From positions 44,215-108,214 of the IMG/VR virus record IMGVR_UViG_3300034063_000636: DNA of 64,000 nucleotides; one strand, given 5' to 3'. Below are positions 44,957 to 52,426 of this stretch, piece after piece; positions within the stretch are counted from its first letter, which is position 1, and each line of letters starts with the position of its first letter. A program made the translations under genes and the position numbers. The stretch comes from a virus. The notes beneath the pieces were generated by a model, which did no database searches, was not told where the DNA came from, and saw only the letters and a program-made list of their open reading frames with translations.

Positions 44957-44989
44957 GTTTCTTTAATATGTAATTGGGAGTATAATTGT

Positions 44990-45247
44990 ATGACTGACAA
45001 AATTTATCGTATGTATGGAATTAATACTGCAGTTGAACTCTTGCGTCCAGGCGCAAAGTGGGAATGGACTGGTGGCGTAGGTTTCTCTCGTTGGGAAGAT
45101 CCAAGACCAGTTCCTACAAAAGAAGAAGTCGAAGAGACAATGGAAAAGATCAAAGCATTTGAAGATTCCATTAATACAGTATGGACCGAGGAACAAATCA
45201 AAGAGATCCGCGGATATGAACAACAAATACAGGATGCTACAACTTGA
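44990..45247 (+). CDS. Small conserved phage protein of unknown function (85 aa)
   Basis: This 85-residue protein has a first half with RPGAKWEWTGG and FSRWEDPRPVPT, a pattern I recall from small proteins next to structural genes of marine T4-like phages, and a helical acidic second half (KEEVEETMEKIKAFEDSINT). It has no membrane or signal segment. A ribosome site GGGAG lies nine bases upstream. Its stop overlaps the TTG start of the following dioxygenase by three bases. A fibre-assembly or chaperone role is speculation. Confidence 0.6.
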   Translation: MTDKIYRMYGINTAVELLRPGAKWEWTGGVGFSRWEDPRPVPTKEEVEETMEKIKAFEDSINTVWTEEQIKEIRGYEQQIQDATT

Positions 45248-45852
45248 ATATTTTTACATTATTTCCAACAGCAGTCGGTAAGTTTCAATTAGATAGAGAA
45301 TTAACAAAGCAAGAATTAAAGTTTATTGCTGATGCAGAACGTCGTCCAAATATGGGCAATCAAACAAGCGTAAACAATTACGTCTTGAAAGAAAAGCCTT
45401 TAAAGAAACTTGGCGATTTTCTACTTGAGTCAGCAAATAAATACTTGACTGAGATATACAAACCAAGAGATGATGTGAAACTATATATCACTCAATCTTG
45501 GTTGAATTATACTGAGAAAGGCGGCTATCATCACAAGCATGCACATCCGAATAGTTTTGTTTCTGGTGTGTTTTATGTAAATGCTGATGTCACCAAAGAT
45601 AAGATCTTTTTTTATGGTAATGAGCAGTACAAACAAATTAAGTTAGATCCAATCGAATTTAATTTGTATAATTCTGAATCATGGTGGTTAGAGGTAGGTG
45701 TGGGAGTATTATATCTTTTCCCATCTTCTTTGACTCACATGGTTGAGACTGTTCAGCATGAGGAAACGAGGATTAGTTTATCCTTCAATACTTTTTTGAA
45801 GGGAACTATTGGTAGTAATCACAATTTAACAGAGTTATTGATAGAGGAATAA
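45244..45852 (+). CDS. TIGR02466-like 2OG-Fe(II) oxygenase, TTG start
   Basis: This 202-residue protein starts IFTLFPTAVGKFQL, the usual opening of the TIGR02466/PF13759 family. Iron-site candidates are in GGYHHKHAHPNSFVSGVFYV (His99 and His101), with the distal His165 (SSLTHMVETV) and 2OG-binding Arg176 (TRISLSFN). The start is TTG overlapping the previous TGA. No ATG lies near the expected N-terminus, so TTG is accepted. The substrate is unknown. A relative occurs at 56809. Members of this family are frequent in marine phage genomes without known targets. Confidence 0.78.
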   Translation: MNIFTLFPTAVGKFQLDRELTKQELKFIADAERRPNMGNQTSVNNYVLKEKPLKKLGDFLLESANKYLTEIYKPRDDVKLYITQSWLNYTEKGGYHHKHAHPNSFVSGVFYVNADVTKDKIFFYGNEQYKQIKLDPIEFNLYNSESWWLEVGVGVLYLFPSSLTHMVETVQHEETRISLSFNTFLKGTIGSNHNLTELLIEE

Positions 45853-45854
45853 AA

Positions 45855-46226
45855 ATGGCACACTTTGCAGAATTAGACGCAAATAATGTTGTTTTACGAG
45901 TCATCGTTGTAGGAAATGCAGACACATCAGATGCCAGCGGTGTTGAAAAGGAACACATTGGCGCTGCTTTCTGCGAAAAACTATTTGGTGGCACTTGGAA
46001 GAAAACATCTTACAACGGTAACATTCGCAAGCGTTATGCTGGCGTTGGCTACACATACAATGCTGATCTAGACGCTTTCGTCCCACCAAAGCCATATGCT
46101 TCATGGACTTTGAACAACACCACTGCTGATTGGGAAGCACCAGTCGCAATGCCTGTTGAAGAAGGCAAAATGTTCTCATGGAACGAAGAAACAGGCGCAT
46201 GGGTTGAAACTCCAGGCATGGTCTAA
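45855..46226 (+). CDS. Small conserved phage structural-region protein (123 aa)
   Basis: This 123-residue protein begins AHFAELDANNVVLRVIVVGN and has CEKLFGGTWKKTSYNGNIRK, RYAGVGYTYNADLDAFVPP and FSWNEETGAWVETPG. I recall this family as very common in marine T4-like phages near fibre genes, always of unknown function. The aromatic-rich repeats (W-x-L-N-N-T-T-A-D-W-E-A-P) suggest a compact beta fold, possibly carbohydrate or fibre binding. It sits between two dioxygenase genes. Confidence 0.7.
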   Translation: MAHFAELDANNVVLRVIVVGNADTSDASGVEKEHIGAAFCEKLFGGTWKKTSYNGNIRKRYAGVGYTYNADLDAFVPPKPYASWTLNNTTADWEAPVAMPVEEGKMFSWNEETGAWVETPGMV

Positions 46227-46243
46227 AATAGGAAGTATTCGTT

Positions 46244-46819
46244 ATGATGTCAATGAACGTGAAAGATTATGTGAAAATCTATGATGATTTTCTTGATAAG
46301 AAACTATGTAAAGCAGTTGCCAAGAAGTTAAAGAAAGCTGATTGGCAACTGCATACATTTTATCAAGCAACCACTGGCGAATTTATTAGTTACGATAAAG
46401 AACTCTCGATTTCTTATGGTAAAGATCTAGAAGAAACTCAAGAGATTCAGAAGAAAATTTGGTTTGCGATTGAGCAATATGTGATGAAAGATCATGCGCA
46501 TATGGCTGATTGGTTTAGTGGTTGGAATGGTTATACTCAGGTTCGATATAATCGTTATAACACTGACACGCAAATGAAATTGCACTGTGATCATATTCAT
46601 AGTATGTTTGACGGAACACGAAAAGGTATTCCGACTCTTTCTATTCTAGGATCGTTAAACGATGATTATGAAGGCGGTGAGTTAGTATTTTGGGAAAGCG
46701 AAGCGATTCATCTCAAAGCAGGATCGATTATGATTTTCCCAAGTAACTTTATGTATCCGCATAAGGTTATGCCTGTGACAAAGGGAACAAGATATTCATA
46801 TGTCTCATGGGCATGGTAA
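46244..46819 (+). CDS. 2OG-Fe(II) dioxygenase, prolyl 4-hydroxylase-like
   Basis: This 191-residue enzyme has a clear iron and 2OG site: His114-x-Asp116 (MKLHCDHIHSMF), distal His173 (YPHKVMPVTKG) and Arg183 ten residues later. LSILGSLNDDYEGGELVFW and LKAGSIMIFPSNFMYPH are typical core strands. It differs from the enzyme at 19776 in sequence but shares the same distance between distal His and Arg. Ribosome site AGGAAG is near 46230. It directly precedes the IPT/LamG adhesin genes, so protein hydroxylation of adhesins is possible, as are small substrates. Confidence 0.83.
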   Translation: MMSMNVKDYVKIYDDFLDKKLCKAVAKKLKKADWQLHTFYQATTGEFISYDKELSISYGKDLEETQEIQKKIWFAIEQYVMKDHAHMADWFSGWNGYTQVRYNRYNTDTQMKLHCDHIHSMFDGTRKGIPTLSILGSLNDDYEGGELVFWESEAIHLKAGSIMIFPSNFMYPHKVMPVTKGTRYSYVSWAW

Positions 46820-46830
46820 AATACAAGTAG

Positions 46831-47223
46831 ATGGCAGACAAACTTCACGGTCGAGCAATTCAAACTAATTCGATTCCTGTCGATAGAATAGTGCCAGGGA
46901 CAATTACTCTTGATCAATGCGACGCCACGATTGATAACTATGTCAACGATGGTGGTCGACCTTTTATAAGATCTATTAGTTACTTCGGTTCAAATACAAC
47001 AGCTGCAACTAGCGGTGGTCAAACTGTTCGATTGACAGGCAGCAATTTCGCAGCGAACATCCAGATTTATGTAAACACTTCTGCTGCCCCTGCAGTCTCC
47101 AGAACTAATGCCAATTCCGTTTCCTTTACAACTCCAGGAAACGAAGCAGGAACTTATTTGGTTTATGCTATTAATCCTGATGGAGGATTTGCGATTCTAG
47201 TGCCTGGAATTGTTTATGCATAA
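46831..47223 (+). CDS. Stand-alone IPT/TIG-domain adaptor protein
   Basis: This 130-residue protein begins ADKLHGRAIQTNSIPVDRIV and ends GTYLVYAINPDGGFAILVPG, IVYA. The second half is an IPT/TIG-like Ig fold (TVRLTGSNFAANIQIYVNTS). It is a copy of the first ~130 residues of the 1522-residue protein that follows (ADKLDGGAIVANTIPG, IVINGSGFGTNVQVYINGTA, GTYLVYLINTDDGGTAILVPG). It may compete with or cap the long version during virion assembly. Function is inferred from the domain only. Confidence 0.7.
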   Translation: MADKLHGRAIQTNSIPVDRIVPGTITLDQCDATIDNYVNDGGRPFIRSISYFGSNTTAATSGGQTVRLTGSNFAANIQIYVNTSAAPAVSRTNANSVSFTTPGNEAGTYLVYAINPDGGFAILVPGIVYA

Positions 47224-47226
47224 ATA
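47220..47226 (+). promoter_or_regulatory. ATAAATA late-promoter-like site
   Basis: TGCATAAATAAAG overlaps the IPT gene stop, 30 bases before the LamG protein start. Same series as the other ATAAATA sites. Confidence 0.45.
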
Positions 47227-47249
47227 AAGAAAAATCATAGGATTTTCGA

Positions 47250-50200
47250 ATGGCAGACAAATTAGACGGCGGTGCAATTGTAGCCAATACAATTCCTGGC
47301 ACAAAAATCCAATCTGGCACAATCACAACGACGCAGTTAGATCCTGCAATTGCTGCTGCTGTTACCGTACCATTACATCCTAAAATTTCTTCGATCACTT
47401 ATCCTGGGAATGATACTGCTGCAAACACAGGCGGCGGTGATTCGATTGTCATCAATGGTTCTGGATTCGGAACTAACGTTCAGGTCTATATCAACGGAAC
47501 TGCTGCTCCGTCAGTAACTCGCAACAATGCGAATGCAGTCACAATTACAACTGCTGCTCAATCTGCTGGAACTTATCTAGTCTATTTGATCAACACCGAT
47601 GACGGCGGTACTGCTATTCTTGTTCCTGGTATTCAGTATTCTGGAATGCCAACATGGGTTACAACATCACCACTTACTGGTCAAGAAGCAGCTGTTGCTT
47701 GGAGCATTTCACTCTCAGCAACAGGTGATTCACCAATTACTTATGCACTACAAGCAGGAAGCTCGTTACCTGCTGGAATTACATTGGCTGCAAATGGATT
47801 AATCAGCGGTACAATGACCTCTCCGCCAGAAAGCGACACAACATATAATTTTACAGTACTTGCAACCGACCCACAATCCCAAGACACACCTAAAGCATTT
47901 AGTGTTTCTGTAACTGTTGTTGTTGATCCGCAGTTTCAATACACGACTTTGTTATTACAAGCTGACGGAACAAACAACGGCAACAATCATGCGTTTTTAG
48001 ATTCTAGCAATAATAATTTCACGATTACTCGAAATGGAAACGCAACTCAAGGTTCGTTCACGCCATTCAGTCCGACTGGGTGGAGTAATTATTTTGATGG
48101 AACGGGAGATTATTTGACATGGAGTGGATCCACACTTTCTGGAGATTTTACAGTTGAATGTTGGGTTTTCAAAACTGCTGTAGATGCGAGTGGATACACA
48201 AATGTGTTTTCAGGTTCTAATGGCAATCATCAGTTATTCATAGACGCTACAACAGCGGGATCAATAGGGCTCGTAATCGGAGCATCTACAATAATTGCTG
48301 GAAGCGGTGTTGCTGTTACTCCTAATATGTGGCATCATTTGGCATGGGTTAGAGAAGGATCTACTTGTCGCGTTTATGTAGACGGAATTCAACAGGGAAC
48401 TGGATCAAGTTCAACCTCATTTGCATTAGGTGTGATTGGTCGATATTATGAAGGCGGATATGAAATGAATGGATACATTTCTAACGCCCGTATTGTTGCT
48501 GGAACTTGTTTATATCCAAGTGGAACTACATTCACACCACCAACATCACCATTGACTGCTGTTTCTAACACCGCATTGTTAACATGCCAGAGCAATCGTT
48601 TTCGCGACGCAAGCACCAATAATTTTGCAATCACACGCAATGGCGATGTTTCTGTTCAAACCTTCTCTCCATTCGCAACAACTACTGCATATTCACCAGC
48701 AACACATGGCGGGTCAGCATTCTTTGATGGGAGTGGGGATTATCTTGAAACCACTAGTTCTCAAATCATTCCTAGCGGAAACTTTACGATTGAGGCGTGG
48801 GCTTACATAACAAACAGTAGTTCCACGCAAACCATCGTTGCACAAGGGACTGGCGTAGGCGATGGCGCACGAACATGGATGGGAATTGAAAACAGCAGCG
48901 GTGCAAAGTGGGCTGTTCAAGTAGGTGGGACACAGGCTATCAGCAGCGTTACGCCAGTTTTAAACGCATGGCATTACCTTGCTATGGTTTACAGCGGATC
49001 AACCATAAAGATGTACCTAAACGGTACAGAAATAGCCTCAGCCTCTTCAACAACAAACGCATCAAATACGACGCTAAAGATTGGAACTAACTGGGGCGGT
49101 TACATTACGACTGGATTTTTATCCAATATCCGTATTTCTAACACCGCAAGAACAATTAGCGCAGTCCCGTCATCGTTGTTGGCGGCAGATGCAAATACAG
49201 TTTTTCTTGCCAATTTCACCAACGCACAAATTTATGATGCAGCAGCAGGAGCTGTTCTTGAATGTATTGGCGATGCGAAAGTCAACACAGCGATCAAGAA
49301 GTATGGCGCAGGATCAATTACGTTTGATGGAAATGGAGATTATTTGATAACGAATGCGCCTTCTACAGAAACAACCAATCTTGGATCTGGTGACTTTACT
49401 GTAGAATTGTGGGTTTACTTTAATGGTGTATCTTCAGTTCAAACATTTGTTGATTGGCGTGATGCATCTACAGTTGCTGCATATCCTCTATTAGTGTTGA
49501 ACTCAGATGCAACCATACTTTGGTCTCATTCTAACAACACTAGAATTACCAGCTCTCCAATATCAGCAAATACATGGTATCATGTTGCGGTTTGTCGTGC
49601 TGGTGGACAAACTAAACTGTTTATTAATGGAACTCAAAGCGGGTCAACATATTCTGATTCTACAACATATCTTACCACTTCTGGTGCACCGAGAATTGGA
49701 ATCGATAGAAGAGCTGCACCATCTTATTACTTTAATGGTTACATCGATGATCTTCGTATCTCCAAAGGTCTTGCTCGTTATCGATACCCATTCACTCCAC
49801 CAACACGTGCATTTCCAACAAAGGGTGGAACAGCACCAGCAGCTACTGCTGATGAGTATTTTGACTATACAACACTGTTATTGCCAGGAAACGGAACGAA
49901 CAATCAAAACAACCATACATTCTTAGATTCTTCGAATAATAATTTTACTATCACAAGAAATGGCAATGCAACTCAAGGAACATTTAGTCCGTTCAGTCAA
50001 ACTGGATGGAGTAATTACTTTGATGGAAGCGGAGATCGCTTAACTGGAGCATCGCCAATACCAGGGCTTTCGTTTGGAACAGGCGATTTTACTACAGAAT
50101 ATTGGGTATATAAAACAAATTCTGGAGTCAATGCAGTCGTATTTGACGCCAGATCAAGCGCATCAGCTTCTCCTTGGGTATTGGCTATAGACACAAATAA

Positions 50201-51818
50201 TTGCCCTTATTTTTATGATGGAAGCACATATACTTCTAGTTTACCAATACAAATAAATTTTTGGAATCATGTTGCAACAGTAAGAACTTCAAGTACCTTA
50301 AAAATATTCGTTAATGGTGTTCAAGGATATTCAGCTTCATATAGTACAAATTTAGACAGAACTGCTGGATTTGTAATTGGCGATACCGTGCACGCAGCTG
50401 CTCCTCTATCAGGATATTTGTCGAATTTGCGCATCATTAAGGGCACAGCAATTTATACATCAGAATTTACTCCATCAACGTCACCTTTAACTGCTATATC
50501 AAATACTTCCTTATTAACATGCCAATCAAGTCGTTTTATAGATAATAGCGCCAATAATCTAACAATTACTCGAGCTGGTGATGTTTCTGTCCAAGCCTTC
50601 TCTCCATTCGCACCAACAGCATCATATGCTGCAGCGAATGTTGGTGGTAGTGGATACTTTGATGGAAGTGGAGACAGACTTTCACTCAGCGGAAATTCTG
50701 CATTCGACATTTCCAGCGGTGATTTTACGATAGAGGGATGGATTTATCCTCAAAGTAACGCCGCAACACAAGGTCTTTTTGTGCTGTTTACCGCAACAAA
50801 CAGCAATTATGCTGGGATGACTTGCTATGTCTCACGCAACACTAATTCAACAATAACAGTCGAGGGGGCTTCGCCGTCTATTGGGGGTGGCTCTCCAGCC
50901 ATTTCAATTACAACTACCGCAACTGCCTTGCCAAATACTTGGACACACATAGCGGTTACGAGAAGTGGCAGCACCTTCACATGCTGGCTAAATGGTGTTT
51001 CTGCTGGAACTGCAACCTTCGCGGGGACTTTGTATTGGTCTCCTCCAAATCTATATGTGGGTTCTGGGAACGATAGCGCAACGAATTACTTTACGGGATA
51101 CATCAGCAATGTTCGTATTGCAAAAGGCACGGCTGTTTACACGACAACCTTTACTCCCCCTACTGCTCCACTTACTGCCATAAGCAACACTTCGTTCTTA
51201 CTAAACTTCACCAACGCAGGCATCACTGACGCGACAGCCAAAACTATTTTTGAAACTGTTGGTGATGCAAAGATTAGCACAGCGCAGAGCAAATTTGGTG
51301 GATCGTCGATGTATTTCGATGGCACTGGCGATCTTTTGCTTGCGAAAAATAATAATAATTTTGATTTTGGAACAGGAGATTTCACAGTTGAGTTTTGGAT
51401 AAATGCATCAGCTTCTGGAACATATAATCAAGTTGTTGGAACACAAAATTCTAATGCGGATAATGGTGCATGGAGAGTTGGTAATCGTTTCAATAGCGCA
51501 AATGTGCTTTATTTCGCGAGAGGAAATGGATCGAGTTTTGATGAGTTTACTGCAGCAGTAAACGTCAATGACGGCAGCTGGCATCATGTTGCAGTTGCAA
51601 GGGCTTCTGGTTCAGTAAGAATATTTGTTGATGGTGTTTTTGCAAACAGCTCAACAATAAGTGGAACTTGCACATCAGGAAATGATTTGCGAATTGGATT
51701 TAATCCAAGAGATAGTTCATATGTCACTGGTTATGTTGATGATCTTCGCATCACCAAAGGCATCGCTCGTTACACTCAAAACTTCGCCCTACCAACAACA
51801 GCACATTTAACTAGATAA
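47250..51818 (+). CDS. IPT, putative-Ig and six LamG/concanavalin-like domains adhesin
   Basis: This 1522-residue protein has an N-terminal docking and IPT region (residues 1-130), a putative Ig module (TSPLTGQEAAVAWSISLSAT, LPAGITLAANGLISGTM; 135-225) and six laminin-G/concanavalin-like domains of about 210 residues. Domain openings are near residues 231, 441, 649, 870, 1086 and 1316. They fall into three types in the order A-B-C-A-B-C: A with TTLLLxxxGTNN and FLDSSNNNFTITRNGNATQG, B with LLTCQSxRF, C with NFTNAxIxDA and GDAKxxTA. Each has YFDGxGDxL, W-x-H-x-A-(V/W) and G-Y-I-(S/D)-(N/D)-(L/V)-R motifs. Such domains usually bind glycans. A receptor-binding fibre is likely. Confidence 0.82.
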   Translation: MADKLDGGAIVANTIPGTKIQSGTITTTQLDPAIAAAVTVPLHPKISSITYPGNDTAANTGGGDSIVINGSGFGTNVQVYINGTAAPSVTRNNANAVTITTAAQSAGTYLVYLINTDDGGTAILVPGIQYSGMPTWVTTSPLTGQEAAVAWSISLSATGDSPITYALQAGSSLPAGITLAANGLISGTMTSPPESDTTYNFTVLATDPQSQDTPKAFSVSVTVVVDPQFQYTTLLLQADGTNNGNNHAFLDSSNNNFTITRNGNATQGSFTPFSPTGWSNYFDGTGDYLTWSGSTLSGDFTVECWVFKTAVDASGYTNVFSGSNGNHQLFIDATTAGSIGLVIGASTIIAGSGVAVTPNMWHHLAWVREGSTCRVYVDGIQQGTGSSSTSFALGVIGRYYEGGYEMNGYISNARIVAGTCLYPSGTTFTPPTSPLTAVSNTALLTCQSNRFRDASTNNFAITRNGDVSVQTFSPFATTTAYSPATHGGSAFFDGSGDYLETTSSQIIPSGNFTIEAWAYITNSSSTQTIVAQGTGVGDGARTWMGIENSSGAKWAVQVGGTQAISSVTPVLNAWHYLAMVYSGSTIKMYLNGTEIASASSTTNASNTTLKIGTNWGGYITTGFLSNIRISNTARTISAVPSSLLAADANTVFLANFTNAQIYDAAAGAVLECIGDAKVNTAIKKYGAGSITFDGNGDYLITNAPSTETTNLGSGDFTVELWVYFNGVSSVQTFVDWRDASTVAAYPLLVLNSDATILWSHSNNTRITSSPISANTWYHVAVCRAGGQTKLFINGTQSGSTYSDSTTYLTTSGAPRIGIDRRAAPSYYFNGYIDDLRISKGLARYRYPFTPPTRAFPTKGGTAPAATADEYFDYTTLLLPGNGTNNQNNHTFLDSSNNNFTITRNGNATQGTFSPFSQTGWSNYFDGSGDRLTGASPIPGLSFGTGDFTTEYWVYKTNSGVNAVVFDARSSASASPWVLAIDTNNCPYFYDGSTYTSSLPIQINFWNHVATVRTSSTLKIFVNGVQGYSASYSTNLDRTAGFVIGDTVHAAAPLSGYLSNLRIIKGTAIYTSEFTPSTSPLTAISNTSLLTCQSSRFIDNSANNLTITRAGDVSVQAFSPFAPTASYAAANVGGSGYFDGSGDRLSLSGNSAFDISSGDFTIEGWIYPQSNAATQGLFVLFTATNSNYAGMTCYVSRNTNSTITVEGASPSIGGGSPAISITTTATALPNTWTHIAVTRSGSTFTCWLNGVSAGTATFAGTLYWSPPNLYVGSGNDSATNYFTGYISNVRIAKGTAVYTTTFTPPTAPLTAISNTSFLLNFTNAGITDATAKTIFETVGDAKISTAQSKFGGSSMYFDGTGDLLLAKNNNNFDFGTGDFTVEFWINASASGTYNQVVGTQNSNADNGAWRVGNRFNSANVLYFARGNGSSFDEFTAAVNVNDGSWHHVAVARASGSVRIFVDGVFANSSTISGTCTSGNDLRIGFNPRDSSYVTGYVDDLRITKGIARYTQNFALPTTAHLTR

Positions 51819-51821
51819 ATA
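51815..51821 (+). promoter_or_regulatory. ATAAATA late-promoter-like site
   Basis: TAGATAAATATCT overlaps the LamG gene stop, 27 bases before the S74 gene. It also forms a short palindrome AGATA-AA-TATCT, too small to call a terminator. Confidence 0.4.
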
Positions 51822-51841
51822 TCTAAAAACGGATCACTTCA

Positions 51842-52426
51842 ATGACAACAGTTGTATCTACTAAAATCGGCGGAACAAATCTCCAAACTATTGGAACTGC
51901 TGGTCAGGCTCTCAAAGTCAATTCAACTGGAACTGGGCTCGAATGGGGTTCGGTTGGTGGAGCAATCAACGTTGCTAACGAAATTACCACTAATAGTTCG
52001 GGTTACTATATTCTATTCACGAATGCAGCCTCTGGCAATATCACATCAACCAACGTTGCCACTTCGAAGTTATACTTTAATCCTAGTACTGGTACTGTAA
52101 GTGCAACGAATTTCAATTCTCTTTCTGATCTACAAGAAAAAGAAAACGTTGAGACGCTAAAAAATGCAGTAGAAATGCTTGCTAATATTCGTGGCGTTCG
52201 TTTCACATGGAAAGAAACAGGCGCACCATCTCTTGGTGTTATTGCTCAAGAATTATTACTAGTTGCACCAGAATTAGTTACACGCAACGAACAAGGTGTT
52301 CATACTGTAAACTATGCAGGTCTCAATGCTATTCTTATTGAAGCAATGAAAGATCTTCACTCACAAGTACAATTACTTCGCACTGAAATTGAGAATCTAA
52401 AGAATGGCAATTCTACAGGCGGGTAA
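51842..52426 (+). CDS. Fibre protein with S74 intramolecular chaperone domain
   Basis: This 194-residue protein has an N-terminal stub (TTVVSTKIGGTNLQTIGTAG, GTGLEWGSVG) of fibre type and a C-terminal peptidase S74 chaperone from about residue 93. In known S74 proteins this domain helps trimers fold, then cleaves itself off. The catalytic dyad is visible: Ser95-Asp96 and Lys100 (SLSDLQEKENVE), with GVRFTWKETGAPSLGVIAQE, VNYAGLNAILIEAM and a terminal coiled coil. Cleavage before Ser95 would leave a fibre piece of only 94 residues. The gene overlaps the next by 23 bases. Confidence 0.85.
   Translation: MTTVVSTKIGGTNLQTIGTAGQALKVNSTGTGLEWGSVGGAINVANEITTNSSGYYILFTNAASGNITSTNVATSKLYFNPSTGTVSATNFNSLSDLQEKENVETLKNAVEMLANIRGVRFTWKETGAPSLGVIAQELLLVAPELVTRNEQGVHTVNYAGLNAILIEAMKDLHSQVQLLRTEIENLKNGNSTGG

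Noticed and set aside
44981-44986. TATAAT just before the 85-residue gene as a sigma70 promoter.
   Set aside because: It lies only three bases before the ATG, with no -35 element at a proper distance, and the spacing would leave no leader or ribosome site. The ATAAATA site upstream fits better.
51815-51826. Short palindrome AGATAAATATCT as a transcription terminator.
   Set aside because: The stem is five AT-rich pairs with a two-base loop and no following T-run. It overlaps a promoter-like motif.
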